Shown: positions 14,774 to 22,729 of the stretch, piece after piece
Numbering within the stretch: position 1 is the stretch's first letter
Layout: every line of letters starts with the position of its first letter
Assembly (NCBI RefSeq): GCF_019139535.1
Contig: NZ_CP077073.1
Coordinates: 5,463,655 to 5,527,654 of the forward strand
DNA length: 64,000 nt
Reading direction: 5' to 3'
DNA from: Pseudomonas muyukensis
GTDB lineage: Bacteria > Pseudomonadota > Gammaproteobacteria > Pseudomonadales > Pseudomonadaceae
Notes under the pieces: generated by a model
Database searches by the model: none
Told to the model about the DNA's origin: nothing
What the model saw: only the letters and a program-made list of their open reading frames with translations
Translations under genes and position numbers: made by a program

Positions 14774-16875
14774 AGCAGCGACCTCATGGTTTCCTTGAAC
14801 TTGTCCAGCATGGTGTCCTCCCTGGGTGGATTGAGCGCGACGTATCCGGTACGGATACGCGCCCATAGTTCGTCGCGGTCGCGTGTAGAAAATGCGCTGA
14901 GGTAAGCGTCCAGGCTGGCGGCAGCCCAGGCGCTGTGGCCGGTGGAAATGTTGTCGATGGCGTTGTGCAGGTCGACGAACAGGGTCGGGTAGCCATAGGC
15001 GACCAACGCCTTGTGGGTGCGCCGGTAGCCACCGCCCACGCCGGACAACTCCATCGCCAGGTTGAGCCCGAGGATTTCCGGGCAGTAGCTCTGGGGATAG
15101 CGGCCGATGGCCAACCAGAACACCGGCAGCTCGAAGTCCTCGTCGGCGAAACACTCGGCAGCGGCGTAGCCTGGCGCGGCGGTGGCCGGTAGTTCGCCAT
15201 GCACCGCCCGCAGCAACTGGCGGTAGATCACGGGGTGGTTCTGTGCCTCGAGGCCGTTGCCCAGCTCGTCGTACAGGGTCTCGAACAGGCGGCTGCCAAA
15301 GGCCGAGGCCGCCAAAGACGGATGGGCGAAACCGGCCAGCCAGGCGCCGTCGATCATGGTCAGCGGCGCCAGGGCGACGATGTCGGCAATCACCTCTTCG
15401 CGGCTGGGCAAGTCCTGGGGCTGCTCCAGCGCCTGGTTGGACAACGCATGCTGCTGTTGCAGCCACTCGCGCAGCACGCCCGGGGCCCAGTGTTCGGGTA
15501 GCGGGCAGCGGCCCTTGGCCACTCCGCGGGCGGCCTTGACCAGCCAGCGGTTGACGTAGTGCCGGGCATGGTTCTGCTCGGCCGGGGTCAGCTCGACGTG
15601 CAGCAAGCGCGGGTAGGCTTGGCGCGGTGCCAGGCGAGTCGCCAGGATCGGCGCCTCGACCTCCTCGCCCAGCAGCCCGGCCAGCAGGCCGTCATCCTTC
15701 CACAGCGCGCGTGCCGGCTGTGGCTGAGGTTGTTCGGCGTAGGGCAGCCCGGCAATCCAGCGCTCGAGGATGGCCAGGTCGTCGCGGCTGAAGATGCGGA
15801 ACATCTTGCCTCGCGGCGATACCAGCGTGGTCAGCAACGGGCTGCCTTGCGGGTTGCCGGCGCGGACATAGGCGCTGGCGGCCAGATGCTCGAGAAACCG
15901 CAGCGAGTCATCCTCCTCCAGCAGCGAACGCATCGGCACTTTGTTCAAGCGGGTTTTTTCGTGGTACTGGCAGGCATCCGGGCGTCGCCGGCTGATCAGG
16001 TCACGGGCGGCCTCGCGGGGGTCGAGCCAGCGCTCCAGCACGGCGAGCAGCGCGCTGTTCGCCGACTCGACCTGCCAGCGCGCCCAGCAATACCCCTGGC
16101 GCATGCCTTGCTGGGCCGCGGGCCCGGCCTGGGCGAGGTACTCGCGTACCGCGGCCTCGGCCAGCGCCGCCAGGTCTTGCGCCGAACCGGACGGGTCGCG
16201 GCGCAGGTCGAGCAGGCGCTCGCGCTCAGGCTGCCCATCGGCGATGAAGGCGAACATCGGCAACACGCCACAGTGGCGCAGGTAGAGGTTGGCCCCGAGG
16301 ATCTGCGGCAACAGCGACTCGGGAAAATGCCCGAGCAGCACCAGCATCGCCGCCAGGTTGAACGCGCCGTCGCAGACGCCGGAATCGTCACCGATGGCCT
16401 GGGGATCCTCGCCGGCATCCGACGGCGCCAGCTCACGCATCAGCTCGCGATAACGCTGGATACGACTGGCGCCGGGCCGGCCACCGCCAACATCCAGCGC
16501 ATGGACCTGCAACATGGCCATGGCATAGCGCGCTTCGTTGTTCCAGCTGGCGCAGACGGCGTGGATCAGGTGCTGGCTGCCAAGCAACAGCGGCGCAGCC
16601 TCACGCACGGCCTTGGCGCGCAGCAGCTGGCCCTCGTGCTCGCCAAGACGCTGCTGCAGCCGCTGCCAGCCCTGGCCGATGGCCTGCAGGCGCTGGGCGG
16701 CGTCCGTGGCCAGGCCGGCCAGCTGCTGCGGGCAGGCGAAGTCGGTCTCGACCTGCGCGGCGCCGGGCGCGGCGGCGAGGCAGGCGCGCAGGCTGGCGGC
16801 TGAACACATCCGCCGGGCCTGGTCACCCGACTCGGCGCCGAGCAGGCTGGAAAATAACTGCCGATGGCTGTTCAT
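14770..16875 (-). CDS. Large heme-oxygenase-like diiron oxidase, apparently two-domain
   Basis: This 701-residue protein has a C-terminal half that fits the heme-oxygenase-like diiron oxidase (HDO) superfamily, PF14518-like. Candidate ligands are E537 and H547 (DELGNGLEAQNH, E-x9-H as in SznF), E609 (or E600), and H637, D641 and H647 (LHNAIDNISTGHSAW). The N-terminal half contains a similar but ligand-poor block (SLLPQILGANLYLRHCGVLP against YCPEILGLNLAMELSGVGGG), suggesting a duplicated, degenerate domain. Known HDOs perform N-oxygenation, olefin-forming decarboxylation or C-C cleavage of amino acids. It overlaps the 31-codon ORF by 1 bp and the carbamoyltransferase by 4 bp. Reaction unknown. 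Confidence 0.7.
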   Translation of the reverse strand: MNSHRQLFSSLLGAESGDQARRMCSAASLRACLAAAPGAAQVETDFACPQQLAGLATDAAQRLQAIGQGWQRLQQRLGEHEGQLLRAKAVREAAPLLLGSQHLIHAVCASWNNEARYAMAMLQVHALDVGGGRPGASRIQRYRELMRELAPSDAGEDPQAIGDDSGVCDGAFNLAAMLVLLGHFPESLLPQILGANLYLRHCGVLPMFAFIADGQPERERLLDLRRDPSGSAQDLAALAEAAVREYLAQAGPAAQQGMRQGYCWARWQVESANSALLAVLERWLDPREAARDLISRRRPDACQYHEKTRLNKVPMRSLLEEDDSLRFLEHLAASAYVRAGNPQGSPLLTTLVSPRGKMFRIFSRDDLAILERWIAGLPYAEQPQPQPARALWKDDGLLAGLLGEEVEAPILATRLAPRQAYPRLLHVELTPAEQNHARHYVNRWLVKAARGVAKGRCPLPEHWAPGVLREWLQQQHALSNQALEQPQDLPSREEVIADIVALAPLTMIDGAWLAGFAHPSLAASAFGSRLFETLYDELGNGLEAQNHPVIYRQLLRAVHGELPATAAPGYAAAECFADEDFELPVFWLAIGRYPQSYCPEILGLNLAMELSGVGGGYRRTHKALVAYGYPTLFVDLHNAIDNISTGHSAWAAASLDAYLSAFSTRDRDELWARIRTGYVALNPPREDTMLDKFKETMRSLL

Positions 16876-16970
16876 CAGTGCATTGGATAAATAGAGGAAT
16901 TGTTCTTTTTCTTGGACTTCTTCTTGCGTTTGAAGAGCGATCCGAGGGCCTGGCGAATACGTTTGAACAT
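16875..16970 (-). CDS. 31-residue polybasic peptide, possible precursor or scaffold peptide
   Basis: ATG at 16970 follows GAGGAAA and encodes MFKRIRQALGSLFKRKKKSK and 11 more residues (KKNNSSIYPMH). It has 11 Lys/Arg and no acidic residue. An amphipathic head (residues 1-13) leads into a lysine-rich stretch and a neutral tail. Its TGA shares one base with the start of the diiron oxidase gene (TGATG). Dedicated ribosome binding site and exact coupling argue for a real gene. It could be a membrane-docking peptide, an antimicrobial peptide, or a ribosomal precursor modified by the ATP-grasp and oxidase enzymes. None of these is shown. Confidence 0.6.
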   Translation of the reverse strand: MFKRIRQALGSLFKRKKKSKKKNNSSIYPMH

Positions 16971-16987
16971 GGTCTTTTCCTCACATG

Positions 16988-18037
16988 TCATTGCAGATGG
17001 TGATGAATGGCCTGCGCCACTACATCGTTTCCAAGGTCGGTAAAGTGCGCGCGGTCGACAAAGAACCATTCATCCGCCGGGCGCGCTTGCAACGCATCGA
17101 CCAAGTTGCTGAACGGGATGCCCAGGGCATGGCAGCCGCTGGCGAGTTTGTCCGCATACTGGGCAGCCACCGCCGGGTCGGAAATATCACCGTACAAGTG
17201 TTGCCACGTCCCCAGCCGAGAAATACGGTCCAGTTCGTCAAACAACTTCTGTTCTTCGGCGCAGGGCGAACGCACCCAGGTGGCCAAGGGTTGCATGACG
17301 AAGGAAAGTTCCGCACCCAGCGACTGCGCCAGGCACTTCCAGGTTTTCAGGCAGTTCAGCGTATCGGCCGTGGCCCGCGCCAGGGTCTGCGCCACAGGCG
17401 GCACCGCGGTGGTTTCATTGGGCCACTTGGGAAGTTTTGCCGGTGGCAGTTTCGCCCCATGCTCCTCGGCGATCTCGTCGAACTTCTCGTAATAGTCGCC
17501 GCAGAAATAAAACGCTGGCAGTTCACCGCGGACGAACTCTGGCAGGCGCGCCATCACCAGGGTGTTGAAGCCCCCCATGACCACGATCCGGTGGATTTTC
17601 GGCAGCCGGTGCATATGCAGCATGAACAGCGTCAGCTCTTGGGTGGCGTTGAAGCAGTGGCCGGCAAAATTCAGCCAGGGGGTGCCTTGCGGGTCATGCG
17701 CCGCCAGCCGGCTCACCACCGAGGTGGCATCGCTGGAAGCCCCGTACCCCAAGGCCGGCGACGCGCCGACAAGAATGTTTACCGGGCCATCGGCACAGGC
17801 TTGGAGCTGGCCGGCACTGATCGCCCGGCCTTGCTTGTCGTGGGCGAAACGAAAGCCCAGGCGGTCGGTGTTGATCGACGCCGATTGATAGCCCGCGGCA
17901 TTGAAGCTCATGACATAGGGCAGGTATTGCGAACGGCCGCGATTGGCGAAACGGTCGTAATCGAGCATTTGCGGCGTAAGTTTTACGCGCTCGAGCGAAG
18001 GATCATCAAGCGCAACGGGTTTGCGACTCTTGAACAT
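16988..18037 (-). CDS. SGNH/GDSL-like hydrolase, first gene of the operon
   Basis: This 349-residue protein has an SGNH-type nucleophile block (NILVGASPALGYGASSD), a central GGFNTLVMARLPEFVRG and the C-terminal D-x2-H dyad (FVDRAHFTDLGND). SGNH enzymes are esterases, lipases or acyltransferases. They recur next to O-carbamoyltransferases in several biosynthetic loci. There is no signal peptide, so it is likely cytoplasmic. I choose ATG 18037 (MFKSRKPV) with GGAG upstream rather than the TTG at 18043. The gene leads the nine-gene operon, 17 bp before the polybasic peptide gene. It may hydrolyse or transfer an acyl group during assembly or release. Confidence 0.65.
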   Translation of the reverse strand: MFKSRKPVALDDPSLERVKLTPQMLDYDRFANRGRSQYLPYVMSFNAAGYQSASINTDRLGFRFAHDKQGRAISAGQLQACADGPVNILVGASPALGYGASSDATSVVSRLAAHDPQGTPWLNFAGHCFNATQELTLFMLHMHRLPKIHRIVVMGGFNTLVMARLPEFVRGELPAFYFCGDYYEKFDEIAEEHGAKLPPAKLPKWPNETTAVPPVAQTLARATADTLNCLKTWKCLAQSLGAELSFVMQPLATWVRSPCAEEQKLFDELDRISRLGTWQHLYGDISDPAVAAQYADKLASGCHALGIPFSNLVDALQARPADEWFFVDRAHFTDLGNDVVAQAIHHHLQ

Positions 18038-18085
18038 GGTCAAGCCACTCCATTGGATTACAATTTATTCCATTAACGGCGCTGC

Positions 18086-18114
18086 CTTTATTACGAGCAA
18101 ACAATAGCCGTCAA
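18086..18114 (-). promoter_or_regulatory. Candidate sigma-70 promoter of the nine-gene operon
   Basis: On the minus strand TTGACG (18114-18109) is followed after exactly 17 bp by ATAAAG (18091-18086), about 48 bp before the SGNH gene start. The surrounding DNA is AT-rich. A candidate from consensus reading only. Confidence 0.45.
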
Positions 18115-18694
18115 AGTATCGATCTACTTTTTTCGAGCACCCAGTACTTGCCAACCCTGCCCCAGCGGGCACGGCAGACTAAGTTTCAGGCACGAGGCGG
18201 CCCCACGTCTTTTTGTGAAAAGTCAGTGGTCGCGCGATAAATGGGCAGGATTAACTAAAAGGCAGGGTGTGGCGAAAAGGAGGCGTGGTGAGCGGCTATC
18301 CGTGCAAGGAAATCCATACTGGAAGCAGTTGTTTTTATTTTCAGGTGCTGCCAAAGACATCCAAGCATTATCATTATCCCTTGTTATATTTTCTTCGGTT
18401 CCAACCGAAGCGACGCTCAGGCCACCGATTTTTGAGGAGCCTGCGGCAGCTGTCAATACGTGCAAAGTCGCATTTCATCGATTAAATAAAAAGTTCACGT
18501 TCAGTGCACAGGCGTAACCACTCAAATGAATAACATTGCGCTTGCGAAACACACCATTGATTAGCTAAAGCGCTCATGTAACATTCAGATGACATCACGC
18601 CTGCGGCAAAAGCATCAGTTCGCCACTATTGAATACGCCTGGCCTCGATGCTTGGCCACCGCCGTGACCCGCCCTTGCGAAGGAGCCCACCAGG
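18115..18694. other. 580-bp AT-rich spacer between the operon and a divergent hydrolase gene
   Basis: No gene with a credible start or family feature is seen on either strand. Overlapping frames at 18215-18517 (+) and 18223-18465 (-) look accidental. The DNA is clearly more AT-rich than its surroundings (for example around 18360-18420 and 18480-18560). It may hold control elements for the operon or be the left-over boundary of a horizontally acquired segment. Confidence 0.4.
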
Positions 18695-19690
18695 ATGCGC
18701 GTCAGCTGCACCGTAAAGACCTGGGGCATGGCCCTGCTGCTGAGCCTGTTCAGCAGCGTCACCTTGGCGGCGGCGCAAGTGCTGCAGCTTGGCCGGGCCC
18801 AACCCTACGACTTGCTTGCCTACAGCAATGCCGACCCGCTGCGCCCCGAGCTGGCCGAACGTGCCGTGGTGATCGTCCACGGCGTGCGCCGCAATGCCCA
18901 GGACTACTACGCTGGCGCGCAGCAGCTGCTGGCCAACGCCGGGCTCGGCGGCTCGGCCGTGTTGCTGATCGCGCCCAACTTCCTCAGCGCCGACGATTCG
19001 CCAGCCACCGAGGCCATGCCGCTATGGCCCAAGGACCAGTGGATGCAAGGCAGCGAATCGAGCGCCGGTCGCCGCGGCATCGCCACCTTCAGCGTGCTCG
19101 ACGACCTGCTGGCCTACCTGGCCGACAGCAGGCGCTTCCCGCGTCTCAAGGAGGTCGTGCTGATCGGCCACTCGGCCGGTGCCCAGCTCATGCAGCGCTA
19201 CGCCGTGCTGGGCAAGGCGGTCGCGGGCCTGCCGGTGCGCTATGTGATCTCCAGCCCGTCCTCGTACCTGTACCTGGACGCCAATCGGCCAACGCCCACG
19301 GGCTTCGCAGCGCTACCGGGCAAGCAGTGCCCGGGCTACAACCAGTATCGCTATGGCCTGGAGCAGCCTCCCGCCTACCTGGTCAGCCAAGGCCTGGATG
19401 CCAAGCAGTTGTTTCGCCGCTATGCGGCGCGCAACGTGACCTACCTGGTAGGTGCACGCGATACCCATGCTGCCAGCCGCATCATGGACCACAGCTGTGG
19501 GGCGCAGGCGCAGGGGCGCAACCGCGTCGAGCGCCAGCTCGGCTACCTGCGTTACGAGGGGTTTCTTTCGCGCGCCTGGGCTGTCGACATCGCTCATCGG
19601 CAGTTCGTGGTGCCCGGGGTCGGGCACAATGCCACGCACCTGCTGACCAGCCCGCAGGTGGCTCGCTGGCTGTTTCCCGGCGAGCGTTAG
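18695..19690 (+). CDS. Secreted alpha/beta hydrolase
   Basis: This 331-residue protein has a signal peptide (MRVSCTVKTWGMALLLSLFS, cleaved near ...TLAAA) and an alpha/beta-hydrolase fold. The oxyanion region is VVIVHGVRRNAQD, the nucleophile elbow is VLIGHSAGAQ and the catalytic histidine lies in VPGVGHNATHL. Start at 18695 follows AAGGAG. It probably acts in the periplasm or outside the cell on an ester or amide; the substrate is unknown. It stands alone between the AT-rich spacer and a repeat cluster. Transcription is divergent from the nine-gene operon, and a functional link to it cannot be excluded. Confidence 0.75.
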   Translation: MRVSCTVKTWGMALLLSLFSSVTLAAAQVLQLGRAQPYDLLAYSNADPLRPELAERAVVIVHGVRRNAQDYYAGAQQLLANAGLGGSAVLLIAPNFLSADDSPATEAMPLWPKDQWMQGSESSAGRRGIATFSVLDDLLAYLADSRRFPRLKEVVLIGHSAGAQLMQRYAVLGKAVAGLPVRYVISSPSSYLYLDANRPTPTGFAALPGKQCPGYNQYRYGLEQPPAYLVSQGLDAKQLFRRYAARNVTYLVGARDTHAASRIMDHSCGAQAQGRNRVERQLGYLRYEGFLSRAWAVDIAHRQFVVPGVGHNATHLLTSPQVARWLFPGER

Positions 19691-19735
19691 GGGGCCAGAT
19701 AGAAGGCCCCACCTGCGGCCTCGGTCCGTATGCTG

Positions 19736-19878
19736 GCGAAGCAGGCGACGCGGTGCCTGGCACCGGCTGCGCCGGTGTTCGCCGGCAAGCCGGCTCCTAC
19801 AACGCGTACGGCCTGCAACACCTGTAGGAGCCAGCCTTGCTGGCGAACCAGGCGACACGGTGGATGGCACCGGCGCAG
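19736..19878. repeat. REP-type palindromic repeat cluster, family A
   Basis: Several copies of the inverted units centred on gccggcaagccggc and gccagccttgctggc, separated by caccggctgcgccggtg. They lie between convergent genes (hydrolase and gabP), where such elements may help end transcription. Confidence 0.85.
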
Positions 19879-19880
19879 GG

Positions 19881-21266
19881 TCATGCTTGGGCGGCCACGC
19901 TACGGCCGTGGCCGCGGCTGGTGACGATGCCGAGGAACGAAATCACGATCGCCAGGCTCAGGGTGGCGGTCACCTCGGCGCGGTGCTCCTCGGTGAACAT
20001 CATCACCGCCAAGGCGCCGCTGATGAACAGGATCACCGCCCAGGTCAGGTAGGGGAACAGCCACATGCGAAACTTCAGGTTGGCGTTCTCGCGCTCCAGG
20101 CGCCCACGCATGCGCAGCTGCGAAATGGCGATCACCAGGTACACCAGCAAGGCGATGGCGCCGGAACTGGCCAGCAGGAACTCGAACACGCCCTTGGGCG
20201 CGAAGTAGTTGAGGATGGCGATGGCCGCGCCGATCAGCGTGCTGCCGAACACCGCCGCGCGCGGTACGCCAACCTTGGAGGTGTGCTTGAGCATGGCCGG
20301 GGCGTCACCACGCTTGGCCAGCGAATACATCATCCGCGAGGCGATGTAGATCGATGAGTTCATGCAGCTGGTCACCGCGATCAGCACCACGAAGTCGACC
20401 ATCAACGCGGCGTTGGGGATGTTCATGATTTCCAGCGCCCGCTGGTACGAACCCACCACGGCCAGCTGCGGATCGTTCCACGGCACCACCGAAATGATCA
20501 CGAAGATCGACAGGATGTAGAAGGTGCTGATGCGCCAGATCACCGAGCGGGTGGCCTTGGCGATGTTGCGCGCCGGGTCGCTGGACTCGGACGCCGCGAT
20601 GGTCACCGCCTCGGTGCCGATGAAGCTGAACATCACGGTGATGAACGCCCCCACCACCGCCGACCAACCCTTGGGCGCGAAGCCGCCGTGCTCATCCATC
20701 AAGCTGCTCAGGCCGCTGACCTCGCGCGCGGGCAGCCAGCCCATCAGCGCGGCGAAGCCCAGCCCGATGAAGCCGAGGATCGCGGTGACCTTGAGGATGG
20801 CGAACCAGAACTCGAACTCGCCGTACTTGGCCACGCTGAACAAGTTGGTGCAGGCCAGCAGCAGCACCGAGCCCAAGGCGAAGATCCAGCTGTCCACCTG
20901 GGGGAACCAGGCATTGAGCACATGCCCGGCGGCCAGCGCCTCGATGGGGATCACCAGCACCCAGAACCACCAGTACAACCAGCCGATGGTGTAGCCGGCC
21001 CAGCGGCCGATGGCCTGGTCGGCATAGGTGGAAAACGAACCGGTATCGGGGTGGGCCACGGCCATTTCGCCGAGCATGCGCATCACCAGCACCACCAGGG
21101 TGCCGGCCACGAAATAGGAAAGAATGGTGGCGGGCCCGGCGGCCGCGATAGCGTGGCCGGAGCCTACGAAAAGTCCGGCACCGATGATGCCGGCGATCGA
21201 CAGCATCGTTACATGACGTGGCTTGAAACCTTGTGCAAGGTTGCCATCAGTTCCCACGGTGTTCAT
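19881..21266 (-). CDS. gabP: GABA permease, APC-family amino-acid transporter
   Basis: This 461-residue transporter has about 12 membrane segments and closely resembles E. coli GabP from memory. Shared stretches include RHVTMLSIAGIIGAGLFVGS, DTGSFSTYADQAIGRWAGYT, IGWLYWWFWVLVIP and SSGAIALLVYLVIAISQLRMR. It should import 4-aminobutyrate (and perhaps related omega-amino acids) with protons across the inner membrane. No gabD/gabT genes are nearby. Start ATG 21266 follows AAAGAGAA. A related APC permease for another amino acid is possible. Confidence 0.75.
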   Translation of the reverse strand: MNTVGTDGNLAQGFKPRHVTMLSIAGIIGAGLFVGSGHAIAAAGPATILSYFVAGTLVVLVMRMLGEMAVAHPDTGSFSTYADQAIGRWAGYTIGWLYWWFWVLVIPIEALAAGHVLNAWFPQVDSWIFALGSVLLLACTNLFSVAKYGEFEFWFAILKVTAILGFIGLGFAALMGWLPAREVSGLSSLMDEHGGFAPKGWSAVVGAFITVMFSFIGTEAVTIAASESSDPARNIAKATRSVIWRISTFYILSIFVIISVVPWNDPQLAVVGSYQRALEIMNIPNAALMVDFVVLIAVTSCMNSSIYIASRMMYSLAKRGDAPAMLKHTSKVGVPRAAVFGSTLIGAAIAILNYFAPKGVFEFLLASSGAIALLVYLVIAISQLRMRGRLERENANLKFRMWLFPYLTWAVILFISGALAVMMFTEEHRAEVTATLSLAIVISFLGIVTSRGHGRSVAAQA

Positions 21267-21693
21267 TGATATTGTTCTCTTTTTGCGGACACAAGGACGG
21301 GATGGGCAGGCGTAGGCGAAACAGTATCTCCTTGAAAAGCAATAAGAATGACACGTCGCTCACGCTCTGTTGTTGACCTTGTTCACGCTTTCACAGAGCA
21401 ACGCACCGGCGATTTCGGGGTTCATTTAAGCCCCCCAGGCGGTGGGAAAATTGTTCGAGAACGTCCCATAGGTGCGCGATCACGACACCCCATGCTTGAT
21501 CGCGGCAGATGTCGCGTTCGGCTTGTCCATTTGCGTCAATCCGGGTCGCGCCAGGGGTTCCCTCGTCAAGAATGGCTGGCGATGAGCACGCTGCCGGCAC
21601 TGTCTCGGGGCAAGCCCGCCGCACAAAGCCTTACAGTTTTACAAACGCGCGGCAGGTAACGTTCATCCCACTTCACCGACAGCAAGGGATGCC
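21267..21693. other. 427-bp intergenic region between divergent gabP and acetyltransferase genes
   Basis: No credible gene was found; the plus frame at 21348-21659 lacks a ribosome binding site and protein-like features. The region must carry the promoters of both divergent genes. Confidence 0.5.
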
Positions 21694-22587
21694 ATGACCG
21701 TCATTCTCGATGACCCCAGCCTGCGCCTGGTCGAGCACTACCGCGACGACCCGCACCTGCGCGGCGCACTCAATGCCCTCACCCGGCAGACCTACGGCTT
21801 CGATTTCGAAGCCTGGTACCAGGCCGGCTTCTGGCCGGACGACCACCAGCCTTGCTCGCTGGTGCGCCAGGGCCAGATGCTGGCCAACGCCTCGAGCAAC
21901 CGGCTCGACTTCAGCCTCGACGGCCAGCACCTGCGCACGGTGCAGATCGGCACGGTGATGACCGCGCCCGAGGCCCAAGGCAACGGCTACAGCCGCTACC
22001 TGATGGAGCGCCTGGTGTCGCGCTGGGCCGAGCGCTGCGACCTGTTGTACCTGTTTGCCAATGGCACGGTGCTGGAGCTGTACCCCAAGTTCGGTTTTCG
22101 CCGGGTACTCGAGCATGAGCATTACCTGCCGTGGTCGGCCTCCCCGCGTGCCAGCAGCTTCAAACCGGTCGACCTCGATGACAACGATCAACGCCGCCAT
22201 TTCATGGCCACGGTCGCCAGCAGTTGTCCACAGGCACGCTTGAGCCTGCAGCCCCATGTGTCGCAGACCATGTTCTATTGCCAGGGCCCCTACCGCGAAG
22301 CGTTGCACTATTCGACGACGCACGACGCCTATGTGGTGGTGGAGCACGAGCAGGGGCAGATGCTGCTGGCCGAGGTGTACTGCGCGCGACCGGTGGTGTT
22401 GCTGGCGCTGATCGGGGAACTGGTGCGCGACACGACCCGCGAGGTGGTGCTGGGTTTCACCCCGTTGCAGGCCGACGGGTTCGCCACCCGGGTTGTGGAT
22501 AACGACGATGCGTTGTTCGTCTGGGGTTCGACCGCCACCGCCCTGGACGCGCAGCCGCTGATGTTCCCACGGCTCTCACATACCTGA
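21694..22587 (+). CDS. GNAT-family N-acetyltransferase with C-terminal extension
   Basis: This 297-residue protein has an N-terminal GNAT domain (about residues 1-150) with the acetyl-CoA loop APEAQGNGYSRYLMERLV and the following LFANGTVLELYPKFGFRRV, typical of the fold. The remaining 140 residues (from about SFKPVDLDDND) resemble a second, degenerate GNAT half and end in LFVWGSTATALDAQPL. The acetyl acceptor is unknown. It starts at 21694 after AGCAAGGGA. Convergent with the quinone oxidoreductase gene across a repeat. Confidence 0.75.
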   Translation: MTVILDDPSLRLVEHYRDDPHLRGALNALTRQTYGFDFEAWYQAGFWPDDHQPCSLVRQGQMLANASSNRLDFSLDGQHLRTVQIGTVMTAPEAQGNGYSRYLMERLVSRWAERCDLLYLFANGTVLELYPKFGFRRVLEHEHYLPWSASPRASSFKPVDLDDNDQRRHFMATVASSCPQARLSLQPHVSQTMFYCQGPYREALHYSTTHDAYVVVEHEQGQMLLAEVYCARPVVLLALIGELVRDTTREVVLGFTPLQADGFATRVVDNDDALFVWGSTATALDAQPLMFPRLSHT

Positions 22588-22596
22588 AGCGCTCCA

Positions 22597-22682
22597 CCTG
22601 TAGGAGCCAGCCTTGCTGGCGAACCAGGCGCCGCGGTGTCTGCCACCCGCCGCGCCGGTGTTCGCGGCCCGCTCCTGCAGGC
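22597..22682. repeat. REP-type repeat, family A
   Basis: Contains tgtaggagccagccttgctg followed by gcgccggtgttcgcggc. Located between convergent genes. Confidence 0.8.
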
Positions 22683-22729
22683 ATTGCGCCAGCAACGCCG
22701 ACAAGATCGCCCGCAAGCCATCTGCGGCA

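Noticed and set aside
10436-14905. Long plus-strand frames (585 and 659 codons) opposite the biosynthetic operon
   Set aside because: Low-complexity Gly/Ala/His/Arg-rich antisense shadows of genes with recognisable motifs on the minus strand.
18215-18517. Overlapping frames on both strands in the AT-rich spacer
   Set aside because: No ribosome binding site, no protein-like pattern, and mutually exclusive frames.
21348-21659. 103-codon plus-strand frame between gabP and the acetyltransferase gene
   Set aside because: Lacks a ribosome binding site and reads as translated promoter DNA.
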